A stretch of DNA of 61,824 nt from Alphaproteobacteria bacterium (GTDB taxonomy: Bacteria > Pseudomonadota > Alphaproteobacteria > UBA6615), in NCBI GenBank assembly GCA_022449545.1, contig JAKUPN010000012.1:1-61824 (forward strand), in the 5' to 3' direction. Shown here piece after piece: positions 1 through 10,463 of this stretch. The translations under genes and the position numbers were made by a program. The notes under the pieces were generated by a model. That model made no database searches. It had not been told where the DNA came from and saw nothing but the letters and a program-made list of their open reading frames with translations. Within the stretch, counting starts at the first letter, position 1, and the number at the start of each line of letters is the position of its first letter.

Positions 1-97
1 TGAAACAGAGCAAATAGTTGGAAATCAAATAATTCCTTTTGATGATACCGAAGTTGTCGCCTCTGCTATTAAAGAATTGGGAGGTGAGCTAAAATAA
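1..97 (+). CDS. murE: MurE, 3' end only (UDP-MurNAc-tripeptide synthetase)
   Basis: Only the last 31 codons of an open frame are present, ending in the residues IKELGGELK and a TAA stop. The stop shares one base with the ATG of murF (TAATG), so the two genes are probably translationally coupled. The identification as MurE rests on position: in the dcw cluster murE directly precedes murF, and an acidic/Glu-Leu-rich C-terminal helix of this kind is usual for Mur ligases. The fragment itself carries no diagnostic motif. The gene begins outside the window. Confidence 0.75.
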   Translation, partial: ETEQIVGNQIIPFDDTEVVASAIKELGGELK

Positions 98-1566
98 TGG
101 CATCACAGCCCAAAACAATTTGGACCAGAAAACAAGTGCTTGAAGCCACTGACGGACATCAAACTTCTGATTCTAGAAATGATTGGTCCGCTGAGGGAGT
201 TTCTATTGATAGCCGCGCCTGTAACCCTGGAGACTTATTTGTTGCTCTTTCAGGACCAAAATTTGATGGCCACGATTATATTGATCAAGCTCTGGCTAAT
301 GGAGCTGTCGCAGCAATAGCAAGTAAAGTTCCTGAGAATATAAAAAAGTGTGAAAATTTAATTTTAGTTAAAGATACTGAAAGTGCCTTAAACCAGCTTG
401 GTGATTTTGCTCGAAAACGCAGTAGAGCAAAGATTGTTGCAGTGACTGGCTCCGTTGGGAAAACAATGACAAAAGATGGGTTGTCTATTGCTCTTGGAGC
501 CACAGGTTTAACACATTCAACAGATGGAAACTTAAATAACCATTATGGTGCTCCGCTAACATTATCGAGGCTCCCAGAAAGTTCTGCTTATGCCGCGATT
601 GAACTCGGAATGAATCATGCAGGCGAACTTCATAACTTATCAAAACTTATTCGTCCCAATATAGCTATCATCACAACTATTGAAGCGGTTCATCTAGAAT
701 TTTTTGATTCTATTGCTTCGATTGCCGAAGCAAAAGCAGAAGTCTTCGCAGGTCTTACAGGTGAAAAAATAGCTATATTAAATCGTGATAATGCCTACTT
801 TGCCTTTTTAGCTTCGCTCGCTGAAGACTATGGAGTAAAACGAATAATTGGTTTTGGGGCAGATCCTGAAGCTGATATCCGACTATTGAACATTAAATCA
901 AATCAACTAAGCACTAACGTTACGGCTGATATTAACGGTAAAAAACTTAGCTATACTCTGAAAATACCAGGCCGTCATAACATAATTAATTCTCTTTCCC
1001 TGTTGGCTGCAGTAAGCGCTTTAAATGCTAATGTTGACAAAGCTGCTGAAGCTTTAATCAATCTAAGCCTTGCCAAGGGAAGAGGTCGTCGTCATCGAAT
1101 TACAACGCCAAAAGGTGAACTTACGGTGATTGACGACAGCTATAACGCCAGCCCGGCATCCATGCGGGCTGCCTTTGAAACTTTAAGGGACAGTTACCCT
1201 GAAGGCAAAGGTCGAAGGGTTGCAGTGTTAGGCGATATGTTAGAGTTAGGAAAGGAATCGTTCAGACTGCATGAACGGCTTGCCGTCAAACTAGAAGCGA
1301 ATGGAATCGATCAGGTTTATACTGTCGGCAAATCTATGGCTGCCCTTCATCAAGCTTTACCAAAACATATGCGTGCCAAGCATGCCGAACGCCCTGATGT
1401 TCTAATACCAGAAGTAAAAAAGGCTCTTCAGGCAGGCGACATTGTTCTAATCAAGGGGTCACAGGGTAGCAACACAAGTTCGATAGCTAATGCTTTAATT
1501 AAAAATTCTTCAAAAAATAGTAGATCTTTAAATTTACAGAATGGGGAGGCTGGCAATGCTTTATAA
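97..1566 (+). CDS. murF: MurF, UDP-MurNAc-tripeptide:D-Ala-D-Ala ligase
   Basis: This cytoplasmic Mur ligase adds D-alanyl-D-alanine to UDP-MurNAc-tripeptide using ATP, the last soluble step of the peptide stem. The 489-residue product has the three-domain Mur ligase layout. The ATP loop GSVGKT is at about residues 118-123; Ser-Val in this loop is usual for MurF. The central [10 protein letters not shown] stretch and the [14 protein letters not shown] segment near residue 345 are typical of MurF. The start ATG overlaps the murE stop. The 3' end runs 11 bases into mraY when the mraY start with a Shine-Dalgarno site is used. Confidence 0.97.
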   Translation: MASQPKTIWTRKQVLEATDGHQTSDSRNDWSAEGVSIDSRACNPGDLFVALSGPKFDGHDYIDQALANGAVAAIASKVPENIKKCENLILVKDTESALNQLGDFARKRSRAKIVAVTGSVGKTMTKDGLSIALGATGLTHSTDGNLNNHYGAPLTLSRLPESSAYAAIELGMNHAGELHNLSKLIRPNIAIITTIEAVHLEFFDSIASIAEAKAEVFAGLTGEKIAILNRDNAYFAFLASLAEDYGVKRIIGFGADPEADIRLLNIKSNQLSTNVTADINGKKLSYTLKIPGRHNIINSLSLLAAVSALNANVDKAAEALINLSLAKGRGRRHRITTPKGELTVIDDSYNASPASMRAAFETLRDSYPEGKGRRVAVLGDMLELGKESFRLHERLAVKLEANGIDQVYTVGKSMAALHQALPKHMRAKHAERPDVLIPEVKKALQAGDIVLIKGSQGSNTSSIANALIKNSSKNSRSLNLQNGEAGNAL

Positions 1567-2641
1567 CCTACTGGCTCCCTTAGGAGATGAATACAGTGTC
1601 TTGTTTTTATTTCGTTCTCTAACTTTCCGAGCCGGAGGTGCTGTTGTTACAGCTCTATTCGTAGCGTTCGTTTTTGGTCCCCTTATAATAGGTTGGCTTA
1701 AACAACAGCAGCCAAGTGGACAACCAATAAGGCAAGATGGGCCACCTCAACATTTTGTTAAAGCCGGTACCCCAACCATGGGCGGTTTTTTAATTTTACT
1801 TGCCATCATTGTGTCAACCTTACTTTGGGCAGACCTGACCAATGGTTACATTTGGGCAATATTACTTATTACAATCGGCTTTGGTGCCATAGGATTTGTT
1901 GACGATTATAAGAAACTCACTAAATCGAGTTCTAATGGTTTGCCAGGAAAGCTAAGAATTTCATTAGAGGTTCTAGTGGCTGGCGTTGCTACGTACTGGA
2001 TTATGTATTTAATGGAGCCTTCTCTTTCCACCGGCCTGGCGCTACCCTTCGTAAAAGACGTGTTACTCAATTTAGGCTGGTTTTTTTGGCCGTTTGCTAT
2101 TTTTGTAATTGTTGGTGCGTCTAATGCAGTCAACTTAACGGACGGACTTGATGGGCTCGCAATTGTTCCAGTAATGATTGCGGCAGGTAGCTTCGGTTTA
2201 ATTTCTTACTTAGTAGGCAATGCAGTATTTGCAAATTATTTATTAATTTTTGCCGTCCCTGGCTCAGGTGAGTTAGCAGTGTTTTGTGGAGCGTTAGTTG
2301 GCGCAGCTTTGGGCTTTTTATGGTTTAATGCACCCCCAGCAATGGTGTTCATGGGAGACACTGGATCACTATCTATTGGTGGCGCTTTAGGGGGCATCTC
2401 TGTAGTTACCAAACACGAACTAGTATTAGCAATTATTGGCGGTTTATTCGTTTTAGAAACAGTATCGGTAATAGTTCAAGTGACATCTTTCAAACTTACA
2501 GGGCGGAGGGTTTTTCGTATGGCCCCCCTCCATCACCATTTTGAACAGAAAGGGTGGGCTGAGCCAACTATAGTCATTCGCTTCTGGATCATAGCAACGG
2601 TTCTAGCTCTAGCGGGGCTCGCCACGCTAAAGCTGCGATAA
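1556..2641 (+). CDS. mraY: MraY, phospho-MurNAc-pentapeptide translocase
   Basis: This integral membrane enzyme transfers phospho-MurNAc-pentapeptide to undecaprenyl phosphate, giving lipid I. With the start chosen here the product has 361 residues, almost the length of E. coli MraY (360). A GGGGAGG site lies seven bases upstream of this ATG; an in-frame ATG five codons earlier has no such site. Recognisable family motifs are [26 protein letters not shown] (the DDxxK metal-site region), [21 protein letters not shown] and the histidine-rich APLHHHFE loop. About ten hydrophobic segments are visible. It follows murF with an 11-base overlap and precedes murD by seven bases. Confidence 0.97.
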   Translation: MLYNLLAPLGDEYSVLFLFRSLTFRAGGAVVTALFVAFVFGPLIIGWLKQQQPSGQPIRQDGPPQHFVKAGTPTMGGFLILLAIIVSTLLWADLTNGYIWAILLITIGFGAIGFVDDYKKLTKSSSNGLPGKLRISLEVLVAGVATYWIMYLMEPSLSTGLALPFVKDVLLNLGWFFWPFAIFVIVGASNAVNLTDGLDGLAIVPVMIAAGSFGLISYLVGNAVFANYLLIFAVPGSGELAVFCGALVGAALGFLWFNAPPAMVFMGDTGSLSIGGALGGISVVTKHELVLAIIGGLFVLETVSVIVQVTSFKLTGRRVFRMAPLHHHFEQKGWAEPTIVIRFWIIATVLALAGLATLKLR

Positions 2642-2648
2642 CAATAAA

Positions 2649-4061
2649 ATGAAAATTGAAACAAAATTAGACATAAATCTATCGGCCTTTAATGGCAAAA
2701 CAATTGCTGTTTTAGGTCTCGGAAAATCTGGGCTACCGGCCGCAAATGCACTAAAAAAATTCGGCGCAAATATCCTGGCTTGGGATGATGATGTATCTCA
2801 GCGTAATGCTGCCAAAAAACAAGGCCTTCCTCTAGTTGATTTGAACAATATCGACATGAAAGAAGTGTCGCTAATGCTACTTAGTCCGGGCATACCATTG
2901 GCATACCCCTCACCGCACCCAGTAGTTAATAAAGCGAAAATTGCGGGCTGTGAAATAGTTTGTGATATTGAAATATTAGCCAGAGCAGAACCAAATGCTT
3001 TTTTTGTTGGAATTACTGGGACAAATGGTAAATCGACAACTACGGCATTGATAGGACATTTGCTAAATAGACTCGGTAAAAAAGCAGTAGTTGGAGGAAA
3101 TATTGGACAACCTGCTCTAACACTCTCTTCTATGGGAGAGAGCGGAATATATGTTTTGGAGATATCATCCTATCAACTTGAACTACTTTCATCGGCTACT
3201 TTTAATTTATCTGTTTTACTCAATATTAGTCCTGACCATATTGATCGTCATGGAAGTATGGAGGGATATATTTCGGCAAAACGTCGAATTTTTTCACATA
3301 CTTCAAAAACAATCGGGGCGATTATTGGGGTAGATGATACTATTTGTCGTGACATTCATAAAGATCTGTCTGGAGGAGAAACACCAGTAATAGCTATATC
3401 CGCTGAAAGGCCTATTTGCAGCGGAGTTTATGTCGAAAAAGGTTGGCTAGTAGATGATAGATATAAATCTAAATGCAGAATTATAGATCTAAGTAAAGTT
3501 GAAAGGCTGCCTGGCCTTCATAATGCCCAAAACACCGCAGCCGCTTATGCTGCGGTATCACTTATTTTAAAAGAGGACGAAACTAAGTTGCAGGAAGTAG
3601 CTGATTCAATTTCTGACTTTCCTGGCTTGGAACATCGTCAAGAATTGATTGCAAAAACAAATGGCTGCAGATTTATAAATGATTCCAAAGCAACAAATGC
3701 TAATGCAACTGCTCGGGCTCTAGAATGCAACAATAATATTATTTGGATTGCAGGCGGAAGGGCTAAAGAGGGGGGAATAGAGGAGTTAACTTCATATTTT
3801 TCTAAAATCTTACATGTTTTTTTGATCGGAGAGTCAGCTATAGAATTTGCTAAAACTCTTGAAGGTAAAGCACCTTATTCATTCAGTGGCGATCTGATAA
3901 AAGCAACTGAGAAAGCCATAGACCTCGCCATAAAAGAAGACAGGCCGTGTGTTGTTTTATTATCACCCGCATGCTCCTCATTCGATCAGTTCCCGGACTT
4001 CGAAACTAGGGGCAAGACATTCAGAGACACAGTGAAGAATTTACTAGGAAATAGGCCATGA
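2649..4061 (+). CDS. murD: MurD, UDP-MurNAc-L-alanine:D-glutamate ligase
   Basis: This is the cytoplasmic ligase that adds D-glutamate to UDP-MurNAc-L-Ala. The product has 470 residues. An N-terminal Rossmann-like segment (VLGLGKSG) binds the UDP part, the ATP loop GTNGKS lies at about residues 124-129, SPDHIDRHG follows in the central domain, and the C-terminal domain contains NDSKATNANA and LLSPACSSFDQF, both characteristic of MurD. Codon use matches the neighbours. The stop overlaps the ftsW start as ATGA, implying coupled translation. Confidence 0.97.
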   Translation: MKIETKLDINLSAFNGKTIAVLGLGKSGLPAANALKKFGANILAWDDDVSQRNAAKKQGLPLVDLNNIDMKEVSLMLLSPGIPLAYPSPHPVVNKAKIAGCEIVCDIEILARAEPNAFFVGITGTNGKSTTTALIGHLLNRLGKKAVVGGNIGQPALTLSSMGESGIYVLEISSYQLELLSSATFNLSVLLNISPDHIDRHGSMEGYISAKRRIFSHTSKTIGAIIGVDDTICRDIHKDLSGGETPVIAISAERPICSGVYVEKGWLVDDRYKSKCRIIDLSKVERLPGLHNAQNTAAAYAAVSLILKEDETKLQEVADSISDFPGLEHRQELIAKTNGCRFINDSKATNANATARALECNNNIIWIAGGRAKEGGIEELTSYFSKILHVFLIGESAIEFAKTLEGKAPYSFSGDLIKATEKAIDLAIKEDRPCVVLLSPACSSFDQFPDFETRGKTFRDTVKNLLGNRP

Positions 4062-5182
4062 CTACCTTTTCAAGAACAGACACATCAGTTTTAGGTAATT
4101 GGTGGTGGACAGTTGATCGGTGGAGTCTTGCAGCAATAGTAGCATTAATAGCATTTGGGACAATGTTAACTTTAGCCTCCAGCCCCGCTGTAGCCTTAAA
4201 AATGGGTTATGATAGTCTGCACTTTGTTACACGCCATCTAATATTTTTGCCATTTGCAGCCATCGGGATCATTTTTGTATCTTTACTAACTCCGACCCAA
4301 ATACGACGTTACTCAGTTCTCGCTTTTTTATTTTGTATATTAGGTCTTGCTCTAACTCTGTTAATAGGAAAAGAGGCTGGTGGCGCTCAACGCTGGCTTT
4401 CAATAGCTGGCCAAACGCTCCAAGTCACTGAATTTGCTAAACCTACTTTTGCAGTCGTTACAGCTTGGCTTTTTGCAGAAAAAATAAAAGATAAAACATT
4501 TCCAGGATATGCCCTAGCAATTATTTCTTTAGGAATTCTTATTTCTCTTGTGCTGATCCAACCAGATTTAGGGCAATCTTTTGTGATTGGCACTGTCTGG
4601 ATGGCCCAACTTTGCTTAGCTGGTCTACCCATATGGATAGTTGCATCATTATTTGGTTTGGGAATAGCAGGATTGTTCAGCGCATATTTATTTATGGATC
4701 ATGTTCAACGAAGAATCAATGGTTGGTATGATGCTTCTTCAGGTAGCAATTATCAAGGCGAGCGAAGCCTAGATGCGTTTGCCAATGGTGGGCTTTTTGG
4801 CCGTGGCCCAGGAGAGGGAACAGTAAAAAACAGTTTGCCAGATGCTCATGCAGACATGGTGTTTGCAGTGGCTGGCGAAGAGCTTGGGTTAATAATTGCA
4901 TTAATAATTGTTTTCCTTTTTGCGTTTATTGTTCTGCGTGGATTAATCAGAGCGATGGGAGAAGACGATCTCTTCACCCTATTAGCAGCTTGTGGCCTGC
5001 TTGGGCAATTTGGCCTGCAAACATTAATAAATATGGCCTCAAGCCTACAACTTATGCCAGCTAAAGGAATGACATTACCATTCATAAGTTATGGTGGGTC
5101 TTCCTTATTGGCCATAGCATTGAGTGTTGGCATGATACTTTCTTTAACGAGAAGACGTAGTGGAAAAGCTCGAAACGGATGA
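4058..5182 (+). CDS. ftsW: FtsW, septal peptidoglycan glycosyltransferase
   Basis: This is a SEDS-family polytopic membrane protein that polymerises lipid II at the division septum together with FtsI. The 374-residue product shows about ten hydrophobic segments, a short soluble N-terminus, and the SEDS signatures GGAQRWL near residue 108, QPDLGQ near residue 170, HADMVFAVAGEELG near residue 265, and PFISYGGSSLL near the C-terminus. It overlaps murD (ATGA) and murG (ATGA). RodA is the main alternative, but the dcw position makes FtsW very likely. Confidence 0.96.
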   Translation: MTTFSRTDTSVLGNWWWTVDRWSLAAIVALIAFGTMLTLASSPAVALKMGYDSLHFVTRHLIFLPFAAIGIIFVSLLTPTQIRRYSVLAFLFCILGLALTLLIGKEAGGAQRWLSIAGQTLQVTEFAKPTFAVVTAWLFAEKIKDKTFPGYALAIISLGILISLVLIQPDLGQSFVIGTVWMAQLCLAGLPIWIVASLFGLGIAGLFSAYLFMDHVQRRINGWYDASSGSNYQGERSLDAFANGGLFGRGPGEGTVKNSLPDAHADMVFAVAGEELGLIIALIIVFLFAFIVLRGLIRAMGEDDLFTLLAACGLLGQFGLQTLINMASSLQLMPAKGMTLPFISYGGSSLLAIALSVGMILSLTRRRSGKARNG

Positions 5183-6336
5183 CTGGAGCCTCTAAATTAC
5201 CGATAATGATTGCCGCTGGTGGAACCGGAGGGCATATGTTTCCAGGTGTATCATTGGCATGCTCACTAAGTTCACTTGGCCATCCTGTAGTATTCGTAAG
5301 TGATAACCGAGGAGCTAGTCTAAGCCGTGACACCCTTGGTTTACCTCCCGAGATAAACCGATATGCTATTTCAACAGGACGTTTCGGCGGAGGAATATTT
5401 TCAAGCATCCGTGGTGCCCGAGCCCTTATTAAGGGTCTTAACGAGTCCCGTAGATTGGTAAGGCGCTTAAATCCTGTTTTAGCAATAGGTTTTGGGGGCT
5501 ATCCTACAATACCTCCAATACTCGCTGCAGGAATGTCTGGTATCCCAACAATTATTCACGAGCAAAACGCAGTTTTAGGAAGAGCTAATCGAAGACTTGC
5601 AAGTGGCGCAAAAGCCTTTGCGCTATCTTTTGAGCAAACTTCAAAGTTGAATAAAACCGGGGCAGCTCGTTCCCGAGTAGTTGGTAACCCCATACGCGAA
5701 GAAATTTCTGCTCTTGCAACTCGCCCTTACAATCCACCAAATTCTATTCTTCATCTTCTAGTTCTGGGAGGTAGTCTGGGGGCTAGGGTCTTTTCAGAAA
5801 TTGTTCCGGCAGCATTTTTATCAATGTCTCCAGTTTTAAGATCCAAGTTTCAGGTCAGTCAACAATGCCGCATTGAAGATCTAGACCAAGTCCGTTTAAC
5901 CTATGAAAAAATGAGAATGTCTGTCGAATTAGATACTTTTTTTGAAGACGTTCCAAAAAGAATTGGCAATTCCCATATGGTGATCTGTCGGTCGGGTGCT
6001 TCTACTGTTGCCGAATTAACTGCTGCTGGTAGACCAGCCCTTTATGTTCCCTACCCTGACGCAGCTGATGATCACCAGATGAGTAATGCTAGGGCAATAG
6101 AAAAGGGCGGTGGTGGCTGGGTTTGCCCTCAAAATGAATTTACGCCTGGGGCATTGGCTGGTTGGCTAGAGGCAGCTTTGGAAGATCCATCAACCTTACA
6201 AAAAGTGGCTGAGGCGGCTCGTTCACTTGGAAACCCAAAAGCAACCGAATTACTTACCGATATGGTGACCGGATTATTAAGAATAAATAGTCAAATGTGT
6301 GAAACCACAACTTTCAATCTAGAGAGGCTGAAATGA
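5179..6336 (+). CDS. murG: MurG, lipid II synthase (GlcNAc transferase)
   Basis: MurG transfers GlcNAc from UDP-GlcNAc to lipid I at the inner face of the cytoplasmic membrane. The product has 385 residues, slightly longer than the E. coli enzyme. The N-terminal glycine-rich loop GGTGGH (about residues 14-19) binds the lipid diphosphate side. [20 protein letters not shown] and the UDP-GlcNAc site [13 protein letters not shown] are clear GT-B/MurG signatures. The last 20 residues extend past the usual end of the family and overlap the murC start through an ATGA junction. Confidence 0.96.
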   Translation: MTGASKLPIMIAAGGTGGHMFPGVSLACSLSSLGHPVVFVSDNRGASLSRDTLGLPPEINRYAISTGRFGGGIFSSIRGARALIKGLNESRRLVRRLNPVLAIGFGGYPTIPPILAAGMSGIPTIIHEQNAVLGRANRRLASGAKAFALSFEQTSKLNKTGAARSRVVGNPIREEISALATRPYNPPNSILHLLVLGGSLGARVFSEIVPAAFLSMSPVLRSKFQVSQQCRIEDLDQVRLTYEKMRMSVELDTFFEDVPKRIGNSHMVICRSGASTVAELTAAGRPALYVPYPDAADDHQMSNARAIEKGGGGWVCPQNEFTPGALAGWLEAALEDPSTLQKVAEAARSLGNPKATELLTDMVTGLLRINSQMCETTTFNLERLK

Positions 6337-7763
6337 AAGCTCTTCCTCTAGATATAGGTACAATCCATTTCGTTGGCATTGGTGGCATTGGAATGAGTGG
6401 AATCGCTGAAACCTTACATTCGTTGGGTTACGTAATTCAAGGAAGCGACATTGCAGAAGGCGCAAACATAAAAAGATTACGTGAACTGGGCATTAAAATT
6501 ATCATAGGTCATTCTGGTAAAAACATAATTGGCTCATCAGTTATTGTTATTTCTACTGCAATTAAACCGGATAATCCTGAAATTATTAATGCCCGAAAAT
6601 TACTGTTACCCATCGTCCGACGAGCCGAAATGTTGGCAGAACTAATGAGGTTAAAGTGGTCAATTGCTGTTGGCGGAACTCATGGAAAAACGACCACAAC
6701 ATCATTGATTTCATCTGTGCTTGATGCGGCAGACTTTGATCCGACTGTAATTAACGGGGGAATAATAAATGCGTACGGAACCAACGCCAGGCTGGGTGAA
6801 GGAGACTGGATGGTTGTCGAGGCTGACGAGTCAGATGGAACCTTCATTAAACTTCCTGCAACCATTGCCGTGGTTACGAATATCGACCCTGAACATTTAG
6901 ACTTCTATGGAAATTTCGACTCTTTAAAAGATGCTTTTTCAAACTTTGTTTTAAACATCCCGTTTTATGGGTTCATAAGTTTATGTATTGACGACCCTGA
7001 AGTCCAAGCACTCGTCTCAAATATCGCTGATAGACGGGTTATAACTTATGGGCTTTCCCCTGAGGCTGACGTAAGAGGTCTTAATTTAAAAAATCAATCA
7101 GATGGTGTCATGTTCGATGTTGAGATTTCAGAGCGCGGGGAGCATGGGACAAGATCTATTAGCAGCCTTTCATTTCCCATGTACGGGGCACATAACGTTC
7201 AAAATGCACTTGCAGCTATCAGCGTTGCTATAGAGATGGGAATAGAAGAAAAAATAATTCGCCAGGGATTAGCGGAATTTTCAGGAGTTAACAGAAGGTT
7301 TACAAAAACTGGTGTTGCAGGTGGAGTTACAATAATTGACGATTACGGACATCATCCAGTCGAAATTTCCGCTGTTTTAGATGCTGCTCGTCATAGCACA
7401 TCAGGAAAAACAATAGCAGTATTTCAACCCCACAGATATTCAAGGGTTGTAAGTTTATTTGATGAGTTTTGTAATTGCTTCAATGACGCTGACATAGTTT
7501 TTGTCAGTGATATCTATCCAGCCGGCGAGAGTCCGATAGAGGGGGTGGACCGCAACGCTTTGGTCTCAGGGCTTCGAAGCCATGGCCATCGTGACGTGCG
7601 TCCACTCCCTGATCCTGATGACTTATCGATACTTGTTTCTCAAGAAGTTCAACCTAATGACACAGTAATATTCTTAGGTGCAGGAAATGTTACCAACTGG
7701 GCCAAAGCATTACCTTCAGAATTAGAACGTCTAAATAATAAAAAAATAAGGTCGGATCAATGA
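6333..7763 (+). CDS. murC: MurC, UDP-MurNAc:L-alanine ligase
   Basis: This ligase performs the first amino-acid addition to UDP-MurNAc in the cytoplasm. The 476-residue product has the N-terminal UDP-binding motif [14 protein letters not shown], the MurC-specific ATP loop GTHGKT at about residues 115-120, [20 protein letters not shown], and the C-terminal [10 protein letters not shown] and FQPHRYSR motifs. It is joined to murG and to murB by ATGA overlaps. All motifs expected for an active enzyme are intact. Confidence 0.97.
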   Translation: MKALPLDIGTIHFVGIGGIGMSGIAETLHSLGYVIQGSDIAEGANIKRLRELGIKIIIGHSGKNIIGSSVIVISTAIKPDNPEIINARKLLLPIVRRAEMLAELMRLKWSIAVGGTHGKTTTTSLISSVLDAADFDPTVINGGIINAYGTNARLGEGDWMVVEADESDGTFIKLPATIAVVTNIDPEHLDFYGNFDSLKDAFSNFVLNIPFYGFISLCIDDPEVQALVSNIADRRVITYGLSPEADVRGLNLKNQSDGVMFDVEISERGEHGTRSISSLSFPMYGAHNVQNALAAISVAIEMGIEEKIIRQGLAEFSGVNRRFTKTGVAGGVTIIDDYGHHPVEISAVLDAARHSTSGKTIAVFQPHRYSRVVSLFDEFCNCFNDADIVFVSDIYPAGESPIEGVDRNALVSGLRSHGHRDVRPLPDPDDLSILVSQEVQPNDTVIFLGAGNVTNWAKALPSELERLNNKKIRSDQ

Positions 7764-8698
7764 TGGTCATAAAAAATCATTATCCGGGCAGTTTAATTAA
7801 TCAGCTTCCTCCAGTTCGGGGAAAATACGACATTGAGGCCCCAATTGCTCAATTTACCTGGTTCAGAACTGGCGGCCCAGCAGAAGTATTATTCAGGCCA
7901 GCTGATGCCACTGATCTCAAAGAGTTTCTAATTAACAAACCTCACAATATCCCAATAACAACTATTGGAGTAGGCTCAAATCTGCTTGTTCGGGATGGAG
8001 GTGTTCCTGGAGTAGTTATTCGACTGGGAAGGCCTTTCTCAACCATTCGTACAAAAGGCACAGAAATTCACGCTGGAGCTATGTCACTAGATTATAATGT
8101 AGCCAAAGCAGCACGAGCTGAGTCCATAGCTGGCTTTGAGTTTCTTGCAGGTATTCCCGGTACAATTGGTGGAGCTCTTCGTATGAATGCAGGCGCCTAT
8201 GGTCGAGAGTTCAGAGATATCGTTTCAAAGGTAATGGCCCTAACTCCTTTAGGCCAACTCAAATGTCTTTCAACTGAAGATTGGGCTCCTCGATACAGGG
8301 GATGCGGAATACCTTCAGACTGGATATTTACCGGCTGTATAATGGATGGAGTTTGGGGAAATGAGACTGAAATATCCAGAGCTATGGAACTTGTACAAAG
8401 CGCTCGCACTGATTCACAGCCTATAAGAAGTCGTACAGGAGGTAGTACTTATAAAAATCCTAACGGACAAAAAGCTTGGGAGCTAATAGATAAAGCAGGA
8501 TGCCGTGGCCTACGATTAGGAAAAGCTCAGGTTTCCGAAAAGCATTGTAATTTTTTGATTAACCTAGGAGGAGCAAGCACAGCTGACATCGAAGGACTTG
8601 GAGAAGAAGTGCGGAGACGAGTTCGTGAAGTTACTGGAATAGAGCTTGAGTGGGAACTTGAGAGAATAGGTAAGTACTCAGGAGTTGAACATGAATAA
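7760..8698 (+). CDS. murB: MurB, UDP-enolpyruvyl-GlcNAc reductase
   Basis: This FAD-dependent cytoplasmic reductase forms UDP-MurNAc using NADPH. The 312-residue product has the FAD-binding motifs [10 protein letters not shown]-like (here [11 protein letters not shown]) near residue 31 and [12 protein letters not shown] near residue 70, then [17 protein letters not shown]. The catalytic serine lies in GGSTYKNP at about residues 227-234. Length and motif order fit the short type II MurB found in alphaproteobacteria. It overlaps murC by four bases and ddl by eight. Confidence 0.96.
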   Translation: MMVIKNHYPGSLINQLPPVRGKYDIEAPIAQFTWFRTGGPAEVLFRPADATDLKEFLINKPHNIPITTIGVGSNLLVRDGGVPGVVIRLGRPFSTIRTKGTEIHAGAMSLDYNVAKAARAESIAGFEFLAGIPGTIGGALRMNAGAYGREFRDIVSKVMALTPLGQLKCLSTEDWAPRYRGCGIPSDWIFTGCIMDGVWGNETEISRAMELVQSARTDSQPIRSRTGGSTYKNPNGQKAWELIDKAGCRGLRLGKAQVSEKHCNFLINLGGASTADIEGLGEEVRRRVREVTGIELEWELERIGKYSGVEHE

Positions 8699-9605
8699 AC
8701 GTATTGCAGTATTAATGGGAGGAATATCAGCAGAAAGGAATGTTTCTCTAAGCTCGGGCAAACAATGTGCAAATGCTCTAAGAGAAATTGGATATGTAGT
8801 AGATGAAATAGATGTAACCGCTGATATTGGCGCACTAGTTAGCACCCTAGAAAATAAGCCAGACGTTGCTTTCAATGCGCTTCATGGTCGATACGGTGAA
8901 GACGGATGCATTCAAGGATTACTAAATCTTTTAAAAATCCCATATACTCACTCTGGTGTTCTGGCATCAGCTTTGGCAATGAATAAGTATGCCGCACGCA
9001 ATGTTTTTGCTGCCCAAAATATTGGAATGGCTGAGGCAGTTATTATTAGTCCCAATCAATTAAAAACAGCCGAGGTAATGCCTCCCCCATACGTAATTAA
9101 ACCTATTAATGAAGGATCATCAATAGGGGTTAATATAATCCATAATAGCTCTGAAACTCTTCCCGACCTCAAGAACCAACCTAATAAACTATTAGTTGAA
9201 CGCTACATCCCCGGCAGAGAATTAACTGTCGCTGTAATGGGAGGAGCTTTAGAAGAAATCAAACCTCTAGCTGTAACAGAGCTATGCCCAAACCAAGGAT
9301 TCTATAATTACGAAGCCAAATATACAGAGGGAAAAACTGAACACCTTATTCCTGCTCCTATATCTACAAAGATTTATGAATTGGCTATGGATTGGGCAGC
9401 AAAAGCCCATAAAGCACTAGGGTGTCGTGGCGTGAGCAGATCAGATTTAAGATATGATGATGACAAAGAACAACTAGTTTTACTTGAGGTTAATACCCAA
9501 CCAGGCATGACACTTTTATCAACTGTGCCTGAGCAAGCAGCATTTAAAGGAATTCCATTTAAAGATTTAGTAAATTGGCTTGTGGGGACTGCACAATGCG
9601 ATTGA
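8691..9605 (+). CDS. ddl: Ddl, D-alanine:D-alanine ligase
   Basis: This ATP-grasp enzyme joins two D-alanines for MurF. The 304-residue product starts [12 protein letters not shown] chose this ATG because an AGGAG site sits six bases upstream, while an in-frame TTG two codons earlier has none. Motifs seen are NALHGRYGEDG (substrate-binding loop), KPINEGSSIGV (ATP-grasp loop), the SRSDLRYD segment and LEVNTQPGMT (metal ligands). The 5' end overlaps murB by eight bases and the 3' end overlaps ftsQ by ten. Confidence 0.96.
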   Translation: MNKRIAVLMGGISAERNVSLSSGKQCANALREIGYVVDEIDVTADIGALVSTLENKPDVAFNALHGRYGEDGCIQGLLNLLKIPYTHSGVLASALAMNKYAARNVFAAQNIGMAEAVIISPNQLKTAEVMPPPYVIKPINEGSSIGVNIIHNSSETLPDLKNQPNKLLVERYIPGRELTVAVMGGALEEIKPLAVTELCPNQGFYNYEAKYTEGKTEHLIPAPISTKIYELAMDWAAKAHKALGCRGVSRSDLRYDDDKEQLVLLEVNTQPGMTLLSTVPEQAAFKGIPFKDLVNWLVGTAQCD

Positions 9606-10444
9606 TATCCTCGCTTAAACCAAACAGAAAAAAAACAAGACGTCAGTCATTTTTCAAAATGATACGAAAACGAATCACTCTATGTTTAGTTATTATTGCA
9701 CCTTTAGCTGTCTTCATTGCATTTAGTTTGTCGAATGCGGGAGCAGACTGGATAGAAAGCAAGATTAACATCATAGAAAATCATTTTATGGAACTTACCG
9801 CAAGTGCCGGCCTAAAGGTGGATAGTGTTAATGTAGTGGGTCGTAAATCGACGCATAAAGATGATTTAATTCGCGCATTGGGAATAAAAATAGGTACACC
9901 AATATTCCAAACAAATCTCAAACATGCTCAAGAACGTTTGGAATTGCTTGGGTGGATCAAAACTGCATCTATTTCTCGCAAACTGCCCAACGAGATTTGG
10001 CTTAATATTATAGAACGAAAACCTTTAGCTGTGTGGCAACATAAACAAAAAATATTTTTAATTGACAGTGAAGGTGAAGTTATTCAGCGAAAAAATCTCG
10101 CAACTTTTGACTATTTACCTACTGTGGTTGGGATAGACGCAGCCCAAAATGCTGCCTTTTTGTTAGATCTGATCAATTTGTATCCATCAATATCTAATCG
10201 CCTTAAAAGTGCACAAAGAGTCTCTAAGAGACGATGGAATCTATATTTCAAAAATGGCCTTGTAATTAAACTTCCTAAAGAAAAATTAGCATCTGCGCTT
10301 GATCATTTATCTAAAGTTAATAAGGAAAAAAACCTATTTGAACGCCAGATAATTTCAATCGACTTACGTATTCAGAATCGCATGACAGTAAGACTCGATG
10401 ACAAGGCAAAAAAGGTGGTCCTTGCCGAAGGTGAAAATACCTAA
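9596..10444 (+). CDS. ftsQ: FtsQ, bitopic divisome protein
   Basis: FtsQ is a single-pass inner-membrane protein that links early and late divisome components through FtsB and FtsL. The 282-residue product has a basic cytoplasmic tail (KPNRKKTRRQ), one hydrophobic segment at about residues 29-47, a periplasmic POTRA domain (VDSVNVVGRKSTHKDDL onward) and the FtsQ C-terminal domain with LIDSEGEVI. Sequence conservation in this family is low, so the call rests on topology, the POTRA-like segment and the position between ddl and ftsA. The ATG was chosen inside the ddl 3' end; a longer non-ATG start is less likely. Confidence 0.93.
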   Translation: MRLISSLKPNRKKTRRQSFFKMIRKRITLCLVIIAPLAVFIAFSLSNAGADWIESKINIIENHFMELTASAGLKVDSVNVVGRKSTHKDDLIRALGIKIGTPIFQTNLKHAQERLELLGWIKTASISRKLPNEIWLNIIERKPLAVWQHKQKIFLIDSEGEVIQRKNLATFDYLPTVVGIDAAQNAAFLLDLINLYPSISNRLKSAQRVSKRRWNLYFKNGLVIKLPKEKLASALDHLSKVNKEKNLFERQIISIDLRIQNRMTVRLDDKAKKVVLAEGENT

Positions 10445-10463
10445 TGCGAGGAAAAAATAGACT